The position numbers were made by a program, and so were the translations under genes. A stretch of 14,628 nucleotides of DNA, from assembly GCA_002342985.1 (NCBI GenBank), contig DDRC01000120.1, positions 1 through 14,628 of the forward strand. Reading direction: 5' to 3'. The stretch is from Flavobacteriales bacterium UBA2426. Lineage in GTDB: Bacteria > Bacteroidota > Bacteroidia > Flavobacteriales_F > PHOS-HE28. Under the pieces are notes generated by a model, which saw only the letters and a list, made by a program, of their open reading frames with translations, was not told where the DNA came from and did no database searches. Position 1 is the first letter of the stretch. Each line of letters begins with the position of its first letter. This document shows positions 1 to 6,505 of the stretch, piece by piece.

Positions 1-97
1 CGCCATGGGCGAAGGCTCCAAGGCCGCGCTGAGCGCGTTCGATCACCTGATCCGCACCTCGGCGCCGGTAGCGGCCGAGGACGTGGTGGCGGCCTGA
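1..97 (+). CDS. ahpF: Alkyl hydroperoxide reductase subunit F, C-terminal end (partial)
   Basis: Only the last 31 codons are in the window, in the frame that starts at base 2 and stops with TGA at 95-97. The peptide contains MGEGSKAALSAFDHLIRT, which matches the C-terminal end of AhpF (E. coli ends in a similar ALSAFDYLIRT). In the family this is the last helix after the FAD/NAD(P)H domains of the flavoprotein that passes electrons from NADH to the peroxidase AhpC. The nine or so residues after LIRT are a short alanine-rich extension. The identification rests on this short tail and on oxyR following, which is the classic ahpC-ahpF-oxyR order of Xanthomonas. The rest of the gene is off the left edge. 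Confidence 0.85.
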   Translation, partial: AMGEGSKAALSAFDHLIRTSAPVAAEDVVAA

Positions 98-110
98 GAC
101 ACCGGGAAGT

Positions 111-263
111 CGCCTGCTGCGCAGGCTGTAAGGGGCGAGTCTCGCCTTCGGCGCTGTAAGTGGTAGCGGCAAGTGGTAAAAGGCCACGAGTGTCGTGCCC
201 GTGGCTTCCCCTTGCAGGCGGCGCAGCCGCCGACTTGCCTCTTCGCCGCCTGCGCAGCAGGCG
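111..263. repeat. Palindromic (REP/BIME-like) element between ahpF and oxyR
   Basis: The 205-base ahpF-oxyR gap (98-302) is full of inverted repeats. A 16-base arm at 111-126 (CGCCTGCTGCGCAGGC) is repeated exactly in inverted orientation at 248-263. Inside it are smaller stem-loops: GGCGAG/CTCGCC around 138-150, GCCACG at 183-188 with CGTGGC at 200-205, and GGCGGC-GCA-GCCGCC at 217-231. This is the look of repetitive extragenic palindromes, which are common in Xanthomonadaceae. No coding potential is supported here. The short ORFs that begin in it (173, 195) are read-in from oxyR frames. It could also act as an mRNA stability or attenuation element between the two genes. Confidence 0.6.
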
Positions 264-302
264 CCTCCCGGCACCATCCATCGGCTTACGAGGGAGAGCT
301 CC

Positions 303-1253
303 ATGAACCTCCGCGACCTGAAGTACCTGGTGGCCCTGGCCGACCACAAGCATTTCGGCCGCGCCGCCGCGGCGTGCTACGTCAGCCAGCCCACCCTGTC
401 CACCCAGATCAAGAAGCTGGAGGAAGAACTGGGCGTGCCGCTGGTGGAGCGCGCGCCGCGCAAGGTCATGCTGACCCCGGCCGGCCGCGATGCCGCCGAC
501 CGCGCGCGCCGCATCGTGGCCGAGGTCGAGCAGATGAAGGAAGCCGCCCGCCGCAGCCAGGACCCCGAGGCCGGCACCGTGCGCCTGGGCATCTTCCCCA
601 CCCTCGGCCCCTACCTGCTGCCGCACGTGGTGCCGCGCATCCGCGCCCGCTTCCCGCACCTGGAACTGCTGCTGGTGGAGGAGAAGAGCGAAGTGCTGCT
701 CTCCCGCCTGCGCGAGGGCAAGCTCGACGCCGGCCTGCTGGCGATGCCCGTGCACGACGACCAGTTGCACGCCGAATTCCTGTTCGAGGAACCGTTCCTG
801 CTGGCCGTGCCCGAGTCGCACCCGCTGGCGCGCCGCGACGCGCTGCCGATGTCCGAGCTCGCCCAGCACCAGTTGCTGCTGCTGGAGGACGGCCACTGCC
901 TGCGCGAACAGGCGCTGGACGTGTGCCGGATCTCCGGCGCCAACGAGAAGTCCGAGTTCCGCGCCACCAGCCTGGAGACGCTGCGGCAGATGGTCGCGGC
1001 CAACGTCGGCATTACCCTGCTGCCGACCCTGGCCGTCAAGCCGCCGGTGGCGCGCTCGGAGAACATCCACCTGCTGGGGTTCTCCGACGCCCATCCCAGC
1101 CGCCGGATCGCCATGGTCTGGCGCCGGAGTTCGGCGATGAGCGACTTCCTGCAGGCGTTGGCACAGGTGTTCCGCGAACTGCCCGGCAGCCTGTTCGAGC
1201 CCGAGCCGCGCGACACCGCCCCGCCCGCCGGCGCGCGGCCGCGGGCGGCTTGA
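303..1253 (+). CDS. oxyR: Hydrogen peroxide-sensing LysR-type regulator OxyR
   Basis: This 316-residue protein has an N-terminal LysR-type helix-turn-helix (residues 1-60, with SQPTLSTQIKKLEEELG) and a substrate-binding-like regulatory domain from about 90 to 295. The motif GHCLREQALDVC places cysteines exactly at C199 and C208, the pair that forms the peroxide-induced disulfide in OxyR, so I call OxyR rather than a generic LysR protein. The family activates ahpC/ahpF, catalases and related genes on oxidation. The start at 303 follows a purine-rich GAGGGAGAG and gives the normal N-terminus MNLRDLKYL. The longer reading from 195 adds a non-conserved stretch from the palindromic spacer. The alanine/arginine/proline-rich tail after about 300 is a typical GC-rich extension. 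ahpF lies upstream in the same direction. Confidence 0.95.
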   Translation: MNLRDLKYLVALADHKHFGRAAAACYVSQPTLSTQIKKLEEELGVPLVERAPRKVMLTPAGRDAADRARRIVAEVEQMKEAARRSQDPEAGTVRLGIFPTLGPYLLPHVVPRIRARFPHLELLLVEEKSEVLLSRLREGKLDAGLLAMPVHDDQLHAEFLFEEPFLLAVPESHPLARRDALPMSELAQHQLLLLEDGHCLREQALDVCRISGANEKSEFRATSLETLRQMVAANVGITLLPTLAVKPPVARSENIHLLGFSDAHPSRRIAMVWRRSSAMSDFLQALAQVFRELPGSLFEPEPRDTAPPAGARPRAA

Positions 1254-1310
1254 ACCGCGGCCGATTCCCGGCTACGTTAGACCCGCAAACAGGGACCCGA
1301 TGGGCGGCGC

Positions 1311-1324
1311 GGCGACGCGTCGCC
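1311..1324. repeat. 14-base perfect palindrome in the oxyR-rnk gap
   Basis: GGCGACGCGTCGCC is its own reverse complement. It is followed at 1331-1352 by an imperfect A/T-flanked stem (TTTTgCGC ... GCGAAAA) and then by the rnk ribosome binding site AGGAGA at 1360-1365, six bases before the ATG. It could be an operator, a weak terminator for oxyR, or chance in GC-rich DNA. Confidence 0.3.
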
Positions 1325-1371
1325 CGTTTCCTTTTGCGCGCAGCGAAAAAAGACCCACCAGGAGATACCGA

Positions 1372-1812
1372 ATGAACAACACCCGCACCAGCGGCCTGCC
1401 CCCTTCGCCGCCCCCGCTCGTCGTCTCCAGCCGCGACCTCTCGCGCCTGGAGGCCCTGCTCGACAGCCCCGTGCTGCGCCGCCATCCGGCCGCGCTGGCG
1501 CTGATGGACGAACTCAACCGCGCCGAAGTGCGCGCGCCGGACGACATGCCGGACAACGTGGTGACGATGCACTCGCGCGTGGAATGCGAGGACGAGCTCA
1601 CCGGCGAACACCACCGCCTCACCCTGGTGTATCCCCACGAAGCCAACGTCGAGACCGGGCTGGTCTCCGTGCTGGCACCGGTCGGCAGCGCGCTGCTGGG
1701 CCTGTCCATCGGCCAGACCATCGACTGGCACGCCCCCGGCAACCGCCCGCTGCGGCTGCGCGTCACCGCGATCAGCTACCAGCCCGAAGCCAGCGGCGAC
1801 CTGCACCGCTGA
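1372..1812 (+). CDS. rnk: Regulator of nucleoside diphosphate kinase (Rnk-type, GreA/GreB C-terminal fold)
   Basis: A 146-residue protein. Residues 15-50 form the short N-terminal helical part (VVSSRDLSRLEALL) and residues 62-138 the FKBP-like GreA/GreB C-terminal domain, with VTMHSRVECED, LTLVYPHEAN, VSVLAPVGSALLGLSIG and the closing LRLRVTAISYQPEA. In the Rnk family the protein binds RNA polymerase near the secondary channel. It lacks the long coiled-coil that gives Gre factors their transcript-cleavage activity, and the short N-terminal part here fits that. The start is set by a clear AGGAGA six bases upstream. It lies 118 bases after oxyR, in the position where Xanthomonas carries the unrelated orfX. 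I do not see evidence of co-transcription. Confidence 0.9.
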   Translation: MNNTRTSGLPPSPPPLVVSSRDLSRLEALLDSPVLRRHPAALALMDELNRAEVRAPDDMPDNVVTMHSRVECEDELTGEHHRLTLVYPHEANVETGLVSVLAPVGSALLGLSIGQTIDWHAPGNRPLRLRVTAISYQPEASGDLHR

Positions 1813-1851
1813 CCATGGCGCCCGGCAACGCCTGAAGCAACAAAACCTCCG

Positions 1852-1880
1852 GTCCCGCGCCCGGCCTTCGCCCGCGGGAC
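1852..1880 (+). terminator. Hairpin between rnk and tal (possible terminator)
   Basis: GTCCCGCG at 1852-1859 pairs with CGCGGGAC at 1873-1880 over a 13-base loop, 40 bases after the rnk stop. No T-run follows, so the terminator call is weak. An alternative is a structure in the tal leader. Confidence 0.35.
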
Positions 1881-1923
1881 AGGGCATACTTTCGTACTCG
1901 CTTCCACTCCCCCGAGCCGCTGC

Positions 1924-2886
1924 ATGAATGCCTCTCCGTCCAAGCTGCAACAACTCCGCGACCTGTCCGTGGTCGTCGCCGACACCGGCGACTACGACGC
2001 CATCAAGCGCCTCAAACCGGTGGACTGCACCACCAACCCGACGCTGGTGAAGAAGGCGCTGGACCTGCCGGTCTACGCCGACCTGATCGAGGAACACCTG
2101 GCCTGGGCGCGCGCGCAGGGCGGCGGCGAAGCCTTGGTGGACGACGTCGTGGACCGCCTGACCGTCGGCGTCGGCGCCCGGCTCGCCGGCCTGATACCCG
2201 GCCGCGTCTCCACCGAGGTCGATGCCGACCAGGCCTACGACACCGCCGCCACCGTGGCCAAGGCGCGCAAGTTCGTGCGGATGTACGCCGAGCAGGGCAT
2301 CGGCCGCGACCGCATCCTGATCAAGGTCGCCTCCACCTGGGAGGGCGTGGAAGCCGCGCGCCAGCTCCAGGCCGAGGGCATCGACTGCAACCTCACGCTC
2401 ATCTTCAATCCCACCCAGGCCATCGCCTGCGCCGAGGCCGGCGCGTTCCTGATCTCGCCGTTCGTGGGCCGCATCCTCGACTGGTACGTCGCCCACGGCC
2501 AGGCGCCGGCCAACATCGACGAAGACCCGGGCGTGGTGTTCGTGCGCGGCGTCTACGCCGAGTTCAAGCGCCGCGGCTCGCCTACGGTGGTGATGGGCGC
2601 CTCGTTCCGCTCCACCGCGCAGATCGAAGCGCTGGCCGGCTGCGACCGGCTGACCATCTCGCCCGACCTGCTGGAGAAGCTGGACCGGGACCACGGCCCG
2701 CTGCCGCGCAAGCTCTCGCCCGGCGCGGCCGACGCCGTGACTGCCGCCCCGGTGACCGCGGAGAGCTTCGCCGCCGCCATCGAGGCCGACCCGATGGCGA
2801 AGGAGAAGCTCGCCACCGGCATCGAGATCTTCGCCAAGGACCTGGCCGCCCTGCGCGCGACCATCCGCGAGAAGCTGGCCGGCTGA
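1924..2886 (+). CDS. tal: Transaldolase (TalB type)
   Basis: This 320-residue protein is full length for the classic transaldolase family, which moves a dihydroxyacetone unit between sedoheptulose-7-phosphate and glyceraldehyde-3-phosphate in the non-oxidative pentose phosphate pathway (cytosolic). Visible family signatures are [11 protein letters not shown] with D20, the [10 protein letters not shown] motif at 36-45, RVSTEVDA with E98, and [11 protein letters not shown] with the Schiff-base lysine K134. These match the D17/E96/K132 set of E. coli TalB. The barrel continues through [28 protein letters not shown] and VVMGASFRS, and ends in the helical [16 protein letters not shown] tail. The ATG at 1924 gives the usual N-terminus [11 protein letters not shown] downstream gene in the same direction starts 13 bases after the stop. 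Confidence 0.97.
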   Translation: MNASPSKLQQLRDLSVVVADTGDYDAIKRLKPVDCTTNPTLVKKALDLPVYADLIEEHLAWARAQGGGEALVDDVVDRLTVGVGARLAGLIPGRVSTEVDADQAYDTAATVAKARKFVRMYAEQGIGRDRILIKVASTWEGVEAARQLQAEGIDCNLTLIFNPTQAIACAEAGAFLISPFVGRILDWYVAHGQAPANIDEDPGVVFVRGVYAEFKRRGSPTVVMGASFRSTAQIEALAGCDRLTISPDLLEKLDRDHGPLPRKLSPGAADAVTAAPVTAESFAAAIEADPMAKEKLATGIEIFAKDLAALRATIREKLAG

Positions 2887-2899
2887 CGCCGCGCACCCG

Positions 2900-3343
2900 A
2901 TGAGCCTGCGCACGCTGCTGGTCATTGGCTTGCTGGCCGGCATCGCCGGCTGGTGGTTCTCCGACCATCGCCGCGGTCCACGCGCGCCTGCCGCCGCCGT
3001 GGCGATGCCGGACTGCCCGCTGCCGCCGCACGTGGCGGCGGGCGATCCGCCCTTGCAATCGGAGCTGCCGGCCGGGATGGCGCCGTTCGCGTTGCGGGCC
3101 GCCACGCTGACGCCGCTGGCCGGCTTCAGCGTGCAGGCGCGCGTGCTGTCGCGCGAGGATTACCGCCACGGCCGCGAATCCGACCTCTCGCCCACCGACC
3201 TGGCCCTGGGCTGGCAGCGCATGGCGGAAGACGCCGCGGTCGGCGCCCTGGACATCCGCCAGTCCTCGCGCTGGTACCGCTACCGCTGGAGCGGCCAGCC
3301 GCCGCTGCCGCCCGAGGAGATCGTGCGCAGCAGCGCCAACGTG
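2900..3343 (+). CDS. Xanthomonadaceae-type hypothetical protein, N-terminal part (truncated by the join)
   Basis: Residues 1-148 of the open frame that starts at ATG 2900, 13 bases after tal. Residues 5-20 are a hydrophobic segment (LLVIGLLAGIAGWWF) that could be a signal anchor, followed by a proline/alanine-rich linker (25-50). A folded part begins near 55, with LAGFSVQARVLSREDYRHGRE and LGWQRMAEDAAV, and then IRQSSRWYRYRW and PPLPPEEIVRSSANV. From memory this is an uncharacterised protein common beside metabolic genes in Xanthomonas/Lysobacter relatives, whose continuation is usually S-A-N-x-H-x-I-P-A and about 50-60 more residues. That expected C-terminus is missing, and the frame instead runs straight into a SulP transporter. 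I have no function for it. The truncation is most likely an assembly artefact. Confidence 0.6.
3320..3343 (+). other. Chimeric junction: shared 24-base core between two genomes
   Basis: The codons at 3320-3343 spell IVRSSANV. To the left the protein is a proteobacterial hypothetical expected to contain EIxRSSANxH. To the right it is a SulP transporter expected to contain VIVRSSANVNxG. The switch of both protein family and organism type falls in this short common stretch, which is long enough to mislead a k-mer assembler. The exact break cannot be placed more finely within it. Confidence 0.75.
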
Positions 3344-3976
3344 AACAACGGCGGGCGCACCGGCTGGGCCAACTTCTTCCACGGCGCCTTCCTGCTGGTG
3401 TTCATCGCCGCCTTCCCCACCCTCATCCACAGCATCCCGCTGGCCGCATTGGGCGCCATCCTCATGTACACCGGCTACCGCCTCGCCGCCCCGCAGCACT
3501 TCAGGCACACCCTGCAGATCGGGCGCGAGCAACTCAGCATCTTCGTCACCACGCTCATCGTCACCCTCGCCACCGACCTCATCATCGGCGTGTTCAGCGG
3601 CATCGCGCTCAAGATCATCATCCACCTTTCGCGCGGCGCCACCCTCCGCTCGCTCTTCAAGCCCAACCTGCACCTGCGCTACGACAGCCTCGCCGACCGC
3701 TTCGTGCTGGAGGTGCACGATGCGGCCATCTTCAGCAACTACCTCGGGCTGAAGAAGCGGCTCGACTCGATACCGCCGAAGAACCACGTGCGCGTGGATT
3801 TCGACCGGGCCACCCTGGTCGACCACACCGTGATGGAGCACGTATTCGCCTACAAGGAGAAATACGAGCGTGACGGCGGCACCTTCGAAGTGACCGAGAT
3901 GGGCCATCTTGTGCCCCGCTCGCAGCACCCTCATGCCGCGCGCCGGAAATCGCGGAAAGCCGTCATGCACGCCTGA
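3320..3976 (+). CDS. SulP-family inorganic anion transporter, C-terminal part with STAS domain (truncated by the join)
   Basis: Residues 141-358 of the open frame. From NNGGRTGWANFFHG on it matches the last third of SulP membrane proteins. There are hydrophobic segments at about 160-178, 180-194 (PLAALGAILMYTGYRL, the family's conserved AALxxILxxTGYKL region) and 212-245. A cytoplasmic STAS domain follows at about 262-335 (FVLEVHDAAIFSNYLGLKKRL, then VRVDFDRATLVDHTVMEH). SulP proteins move sulfate, bicarbonate or other anions across the inner membrane, and the substrate cannot be told from this part. Roughly 300 N-terminal residues, the bulk of the transport core, are missing and replaced by the unrelated protein. 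A DUF2490 gene starts five bases after the stop, so the two are probably co-transcribed. Confidence 0.85.
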   Translation: MVRSSANVNNGGRTGWANFFHGAFLLVFIAAFPTLIHSIPLAALGAILMYTGYRLAAPQHFRHTLQIGREQLSIFVTTLIVTLATDLIIGVFSGIALKIIIHLSRGATLRSLFKPNLHLRYDSLADRFVLEVHDAAIFSNYLGLKKRLDSIPPKNHVRVDFDRATLVDHTVMEHVFAYKEKYERDGGTFEVTEMGHLVPRSQHPHAARRKSRKAVMHA

Positions 3977-3980
3977 GCGG

Positions 3981-4766
3981 ATGAGCGTCCGAATCCTCCT
4001 GCCCCTCCTCCTGGCCGCCGCGCTGCCGGCCGCGGCGCAGCGCGTCAGCGAGCCGCAGCAGCACCTGTGGGTGTCCCATTGGGGCGATCAGCGCATCAGC
4101 GACCGCTGGAGCTTCCACACCGAAGGGCATTGGCGACGCGACAACCTCGGCAAGGACTGGCAGCAGCTGCTCCTGCGCCCCGCCATCAACTTCCACCTGA
4201 ACGACCAGGTGCTGCTCACGCAGGGCTACAGCTATTACTTCAACTACGCGTACGGCGACCACCCGATCAGGTACCAGAACTGGGAGCATCACCTCTTCCA
4301 GCAGGTCCAGCTCAGCGGGCAGGCCATCGGGCGCGCGCGGCTGCAGCACCGCTTCCGCATGGAGGAGCGCTTCATCGCCAGGCTGAAGCCCTCGGCCGAT
4401 GACCCATCGCAGGGTGAATTCGACGGCTACGCGTACCAGAGCCGCTTCCGCTACCGCGTGTGGCTGACGGTGCCCCTCGGCCATGACCAGGTGGAGCCCG
4501 GCGTGTTCAGCGCCAACCTCTACGATGAGGTCTTCCTCAGCTTCGGCGACAGCCAGCGCTTGGATTACATCAACCAGAACCGCATCTCAGCGCTCGTAGG
4601 CTACCAGGTGAGCAAGCCCGTAAGCCTCCTGGCCGGCTACCTCTACCAGACCATCCAGCGCCCCGGCGCGGCCAGCGGCGCTGACCTCATCGAGCTGAAC
4701 AGCACCCTGCACCTCGCGCTGGTGTGCAACCTGGACGTGCGGAAGCCGAAGGTGCCCGCGCAATAG
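3981..4766 (+). CDS. DUF2490 family secreted/outer-membrane protein
   Basis: A 261-residue protein with a signal peptide (MSVRILLPLLLAAALPAAAQ, cleavage near residue 20). The mature part alternates aromatic and polar residues: HLWVSHWGDQRISDRWSFHTEGHWR, LLLRPAINFHLNDQVLLTQGYSYY, QLSGQAIGRARLQHRFRMEERF, YRVWLTVPLGH, then ISALVGYQVSKPVSLLAGYLYQT. This pattern of amphipathic strands fits a small beta-barrel and the Bacteroidota DUF2490 family. The function is unknown. I chose ATG 3981 over upstream 3909 because it puts the signal peptide at the N-terminus and leaves only a five-base gap to the SulP gene. Tight linkage to an anion transporter may mean a shared role in anion uptake, which is inference. 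Confidence 0.8.
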   Translation: MSVRILLPLLLAAALPAAAQRVSEPQQHLWVSHWGDQRISDRWSFHTEGHWRRDNLGKDWQQLLLRPAINFHLNDQVLLTQGYSYYFNYAYGDHPIRYQNWEHHLFQQVQLSGQAIGRARLQHRFRMEERFIARLKPSADDPSQGEFDGYAYQSRFRYRVWLTVPLGHDQVEPGVFSANLYDEVFLSFGDSQRLDYINQNRISALVGYQVSKPVSLLAGYLYQTIQRPGAASGADLIELNSTLHLALVCNLDVRKPKVPAQ

Positions 4767-4815
4767 CTGACGCCACTACCCCACCGGCCACAGCTTCCTC
4801 ACCGCGTGTCCCGAC

Positions 4816-4832
4816 GCCGGGTCAAGCCCGGC
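4816..4832. repeat. Short hairpin, possible dispersed repeat
   Basis: GCCGGG-TCAAG-CCCGGC, followed by ATGGC, lies 50 bases after the DUF2490 stop. The core CCGGGTCAAGCCCGG resembles a dispersed intergenic repeat seen in many bacterial genomes. It could also be the terminator of the SulP-DUF2490 unit, although no T-run follows. Confidence 0.35.
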
Positions 4833-4852
4833 ATGGCAATCCTGAAATGCGG

Positions 4853-4880
4853 GGGCGCCCCTCCTTCCGGAAGGGCGCCC
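4853..4880. terminator. Bidirectional terminator-like hairpin
   Basis: A 12-base-pair stem (GGGCGCCCCTCC at 4853-4864 with GGAAGGGCGCCC at 4869-4880, one G-U pair on the minus strand) has a four-base loop. It lies 19 bases past the stop of the minus-strand MBL/rhodanese gene and about 85 bases past the plus-strand DUF2490 gene, so it can serve both converging units. Confidence 0.7.
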
Positions 4881-4899
4881 TCTCTTCGACCTTGCAGGT

Positions 4900-6312
4900 T
4901 CAGAGCAAGGTGGTCGGGCACACGTACTCCGTGCGCTTCACATCGGTCTCCTTGATGGCGCTGAAGCCGCCCTCCACATCCACGAAGTTGTCCCAGCCGC
5001 GCGACTTGAGGATGCTGGCCGCGATCATGCTGCGGTAGCCGCCTGCGCAGTGCAGGATGAAGGGGGTCTCCTTGGGGAATTGCGCCAGGTGCCTGTTGAT
5101 CTGATTCAGCGGCACATTGATGGCGTCCACCACGTGCTCGCTGTCGAACTCGCTCTGCTTGCGCACATCGATGATGACGGGCTTGGCGGCATAGCGCTTG
5201 GCGAACTCCTGCGCGCTGATGCGCGCCACCGTGTCGACCTCCTTGCCGGCCGCCTTCCACGCCGGGAAGCCGCCCTTCAGGTAGCCGATGGTGTTATCGT
5301 AGCCCACGCGGCTCAGGCGGATGATGCTCTCCTCCTCCTTGCCCGGCTCGGTCACCAGCAGGATGGCCTGCTTGATGTCGGGGATCATCTCGCCCACCCA
5401 CATGGCGAAGTTGCTGTCGAGGCCGATGTTGATGCTGTTGGGGATGAAGCCCATGGCGAAGTCGGCCGCGCTGCGCGTATCAAGCACCAGCGGCCGCTCC
5501 TCGTTGGCCACCACCTCGAAGGCCGAAGGGTCGTAGCCGGTCTTGGCGCGCTCCATGATGGTGTCCAGGCTCTCGTAGCCCTGGATGTTCATGAGCACAT
5601 TCTTGGGGAAGTAGCCCGGTGGCGTGGTGAGGCCGGTGAGCAGTTCCTTGATGAACTCCTCCTTGGTCATGTCCGGACGCAGCGCGTAGTTGGTGCGCTT
5701 CTGGTTGCCCAGGGTATCCGTGGTCTCCTTGCTCATGTTCTTGCCGCACGCGCTGCCTGCGCCGTGGTTCGGGTACACGATCAGCTCATCGCTCAGCGGC
5801 ATGATCTTGTTGCGCAGCGAATCGTACAGGTGCCCGGCCAGCTTCTCCTCGGTCAGGTCCGCGATCACGTGCTGTGCCAGGTCGGGGCGGCCCACATCGC
5901 CGATGAAGAGCGTATCGCCGGTGATGATGCCGTGCTCCTTGCCGTTCTCGTCGATCACGAGGTAGGTGGTGCTCTCCATGGTGTGGCCCGGGGTGTGGAT
6001 GGCCTTCACCTTGGCTTTGCCCACGTGGAACACCTCGCCATCGGTGGCCACATGCGCCGTGAAGCCGGGCTTCGCGGTGGGGCCGTAAACGATGGTGGCA
6101 CCGGTCTTCTTCGCCAGGTCCAGGTGGCCGCTCACGAAATCGGCATGGAAGTGCGTCTCGAAGACGTACTTCACCTTCGCGCCATCGGCCTTGGCCTGGT
6201 CGATGTAGGGCTGCACCTCGCGGAGCGGGTCGAAGATGGCCACCTCCCCCTCGCTCTCGAGGTAGTAGGCGGCGTGGGCGATGCACCCGGTGTAGATCTG
6301 CTTCAGTTTCAT
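4900..6312 (-). CDS. MBL-fold metallohydrolase with two rhodanese domains (persulfide dioxygenase-like)
   Basis: A 470-residue protein. The N-terminal metallo-beta-lactamase domain (1-240) carries HFHADF with H54, H56 and D58, then H63, H110 in HTPGH, D133 in TGDTLF and H183 in PNHGAGS. This ligand set is typical of the ETHE1/glyoxalase II-like branch, which in characterised members oxidises glutathione persulfide using iron and oxygen. Two rhodanese domains follow at about 264-358 and 363-460. The first has no cysteine at its active loop (LLVTEPGKEEE) and is probably non-catalytic. The second has the active-site loop HCAGGYRS with C422. The likely role is sulfide/persulfide handling in the cytoplasm. 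ATG 6312 gives the usual MKLKQIYTGC start. It is a single-gene unit bounded by hairpins. A general MBL hydrolase without dioxygenase activity remains possible. Confidence 0.92.
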   Translation of the reverse strand: MKLKQIYTGCIAHAAYYLESEGEVAIFDPLREVQPYIDQAKADGAKVKYVFETHFHADFVSGHLDLAKKTGATIVYGPTAKPGFTAHVATDGEVFHVGKAKVKAIHTPGHTMESTTYLVIDENGKEHGIITGDTLFIGDVGRPDLAQHVIADLTEEKLAGHLYDSLRNKIMPLSDELIVYPNHGAGSACGKNMSKETTDTLGNQKRTNYALRPDMTKEEFIKELLTGLTTPPGYFPKNVLMNIQGYESLDTIMERAKTGYDPSAFEVVANEERPLVLDTRSAADFAMGFIPNSINIGLDSNFAMWVGEMIPDIKQAILLVTEPGKEEESIIRLSRVGYDNTIGYLKGGFPAWKAAGKEVDTVARISAQEFAKRYAAKPVIIDVRKQSEFDSEHVVDAINVPLNQINRHLAQFPKETPFILHCAGGYRSMIAASILKSRGWDNFVDVEGGFSAIKETDVKRTEYVCPTTLL

Positions 6313-6414
6313 GGGGTGATGGTTTTTCCGGTTGATGGCAGCCCGGCATTCCGGCCGCCTGCACCGCGAAATTGCCGTGGCCCCGCACCCGCGGGAGTGA
6401 CATCCATCACCCCA
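6312..6414. repeat. 11-base inverted repeat around the start of the MBL/rhodanese gene
   Basis: TGGGGTGATGG at 6312-6322 and CCATCACCCCA at 6404-6414 are exact reverse complements, 81 bases apart. The right-hand gene start (ATG on the minus strand, 6312-6310) overlaps the first arm by one base. If transcription begins upstream of 6414 the leader could fold and hide the start region. It could equally be an operator pair or chance. Confidence 0.4.
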
Positions 6415-6455
6415 CCCCCTCCAGCGTGATGCGAGTCACCGAGGGCCTGAACGCG

Positions 6456-6484
6456 AAAGGCCCGGGCGCAGGGCCCGGGCCTTT
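6456..6484 (-). terminator. Strong terminator-like hairpin after the Cys-rich gene
   Basis: AAAGGCCCGGGC at 6456-6467 pairs perfectly with GCCCGGGCCTTT at 6473-6484 over a five-base loop, 21 bases after the minus-strand stop at 6506. The A/T-flanked GC-rich stem is the form usually seen for terminators in this kind of genome. Confidence 0.75.
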
Positions 6485-6505
6485 CCGTGGTGCGGCCGCG
6501 GCCGC

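Noticed and set aside
1036..3105. 689-residue minus-strand frame
   Set aside because: It is antisense to oxyR, rnk and tal, which are all certain, and its translation is low-complexity Ala/Gly/Arg/His without a recognisable domain. Such frames are common in GC-rich DNA.
2582..3970. 462-residue minus-strand frame across the junction
   Set aside because: It is antisense to tal and the SulP part, with shadow composition, and it spans a likely chimeric join.
2900..3976. A novel fusion of a small proteobacterial protein with a SulP/STAS transporter
   Set aside because: The fusion point coincides with a short stretch shared by both parents and with a change of organism type on either side, so an assembly chimera is far more likely than a new protein.
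5050..6429. 459-residue plus-strand frame
   Set aside because: It is antisense to the MBL/rhodanese gene, whose catalytic motifs are complete. The translation has no signatures of its own.
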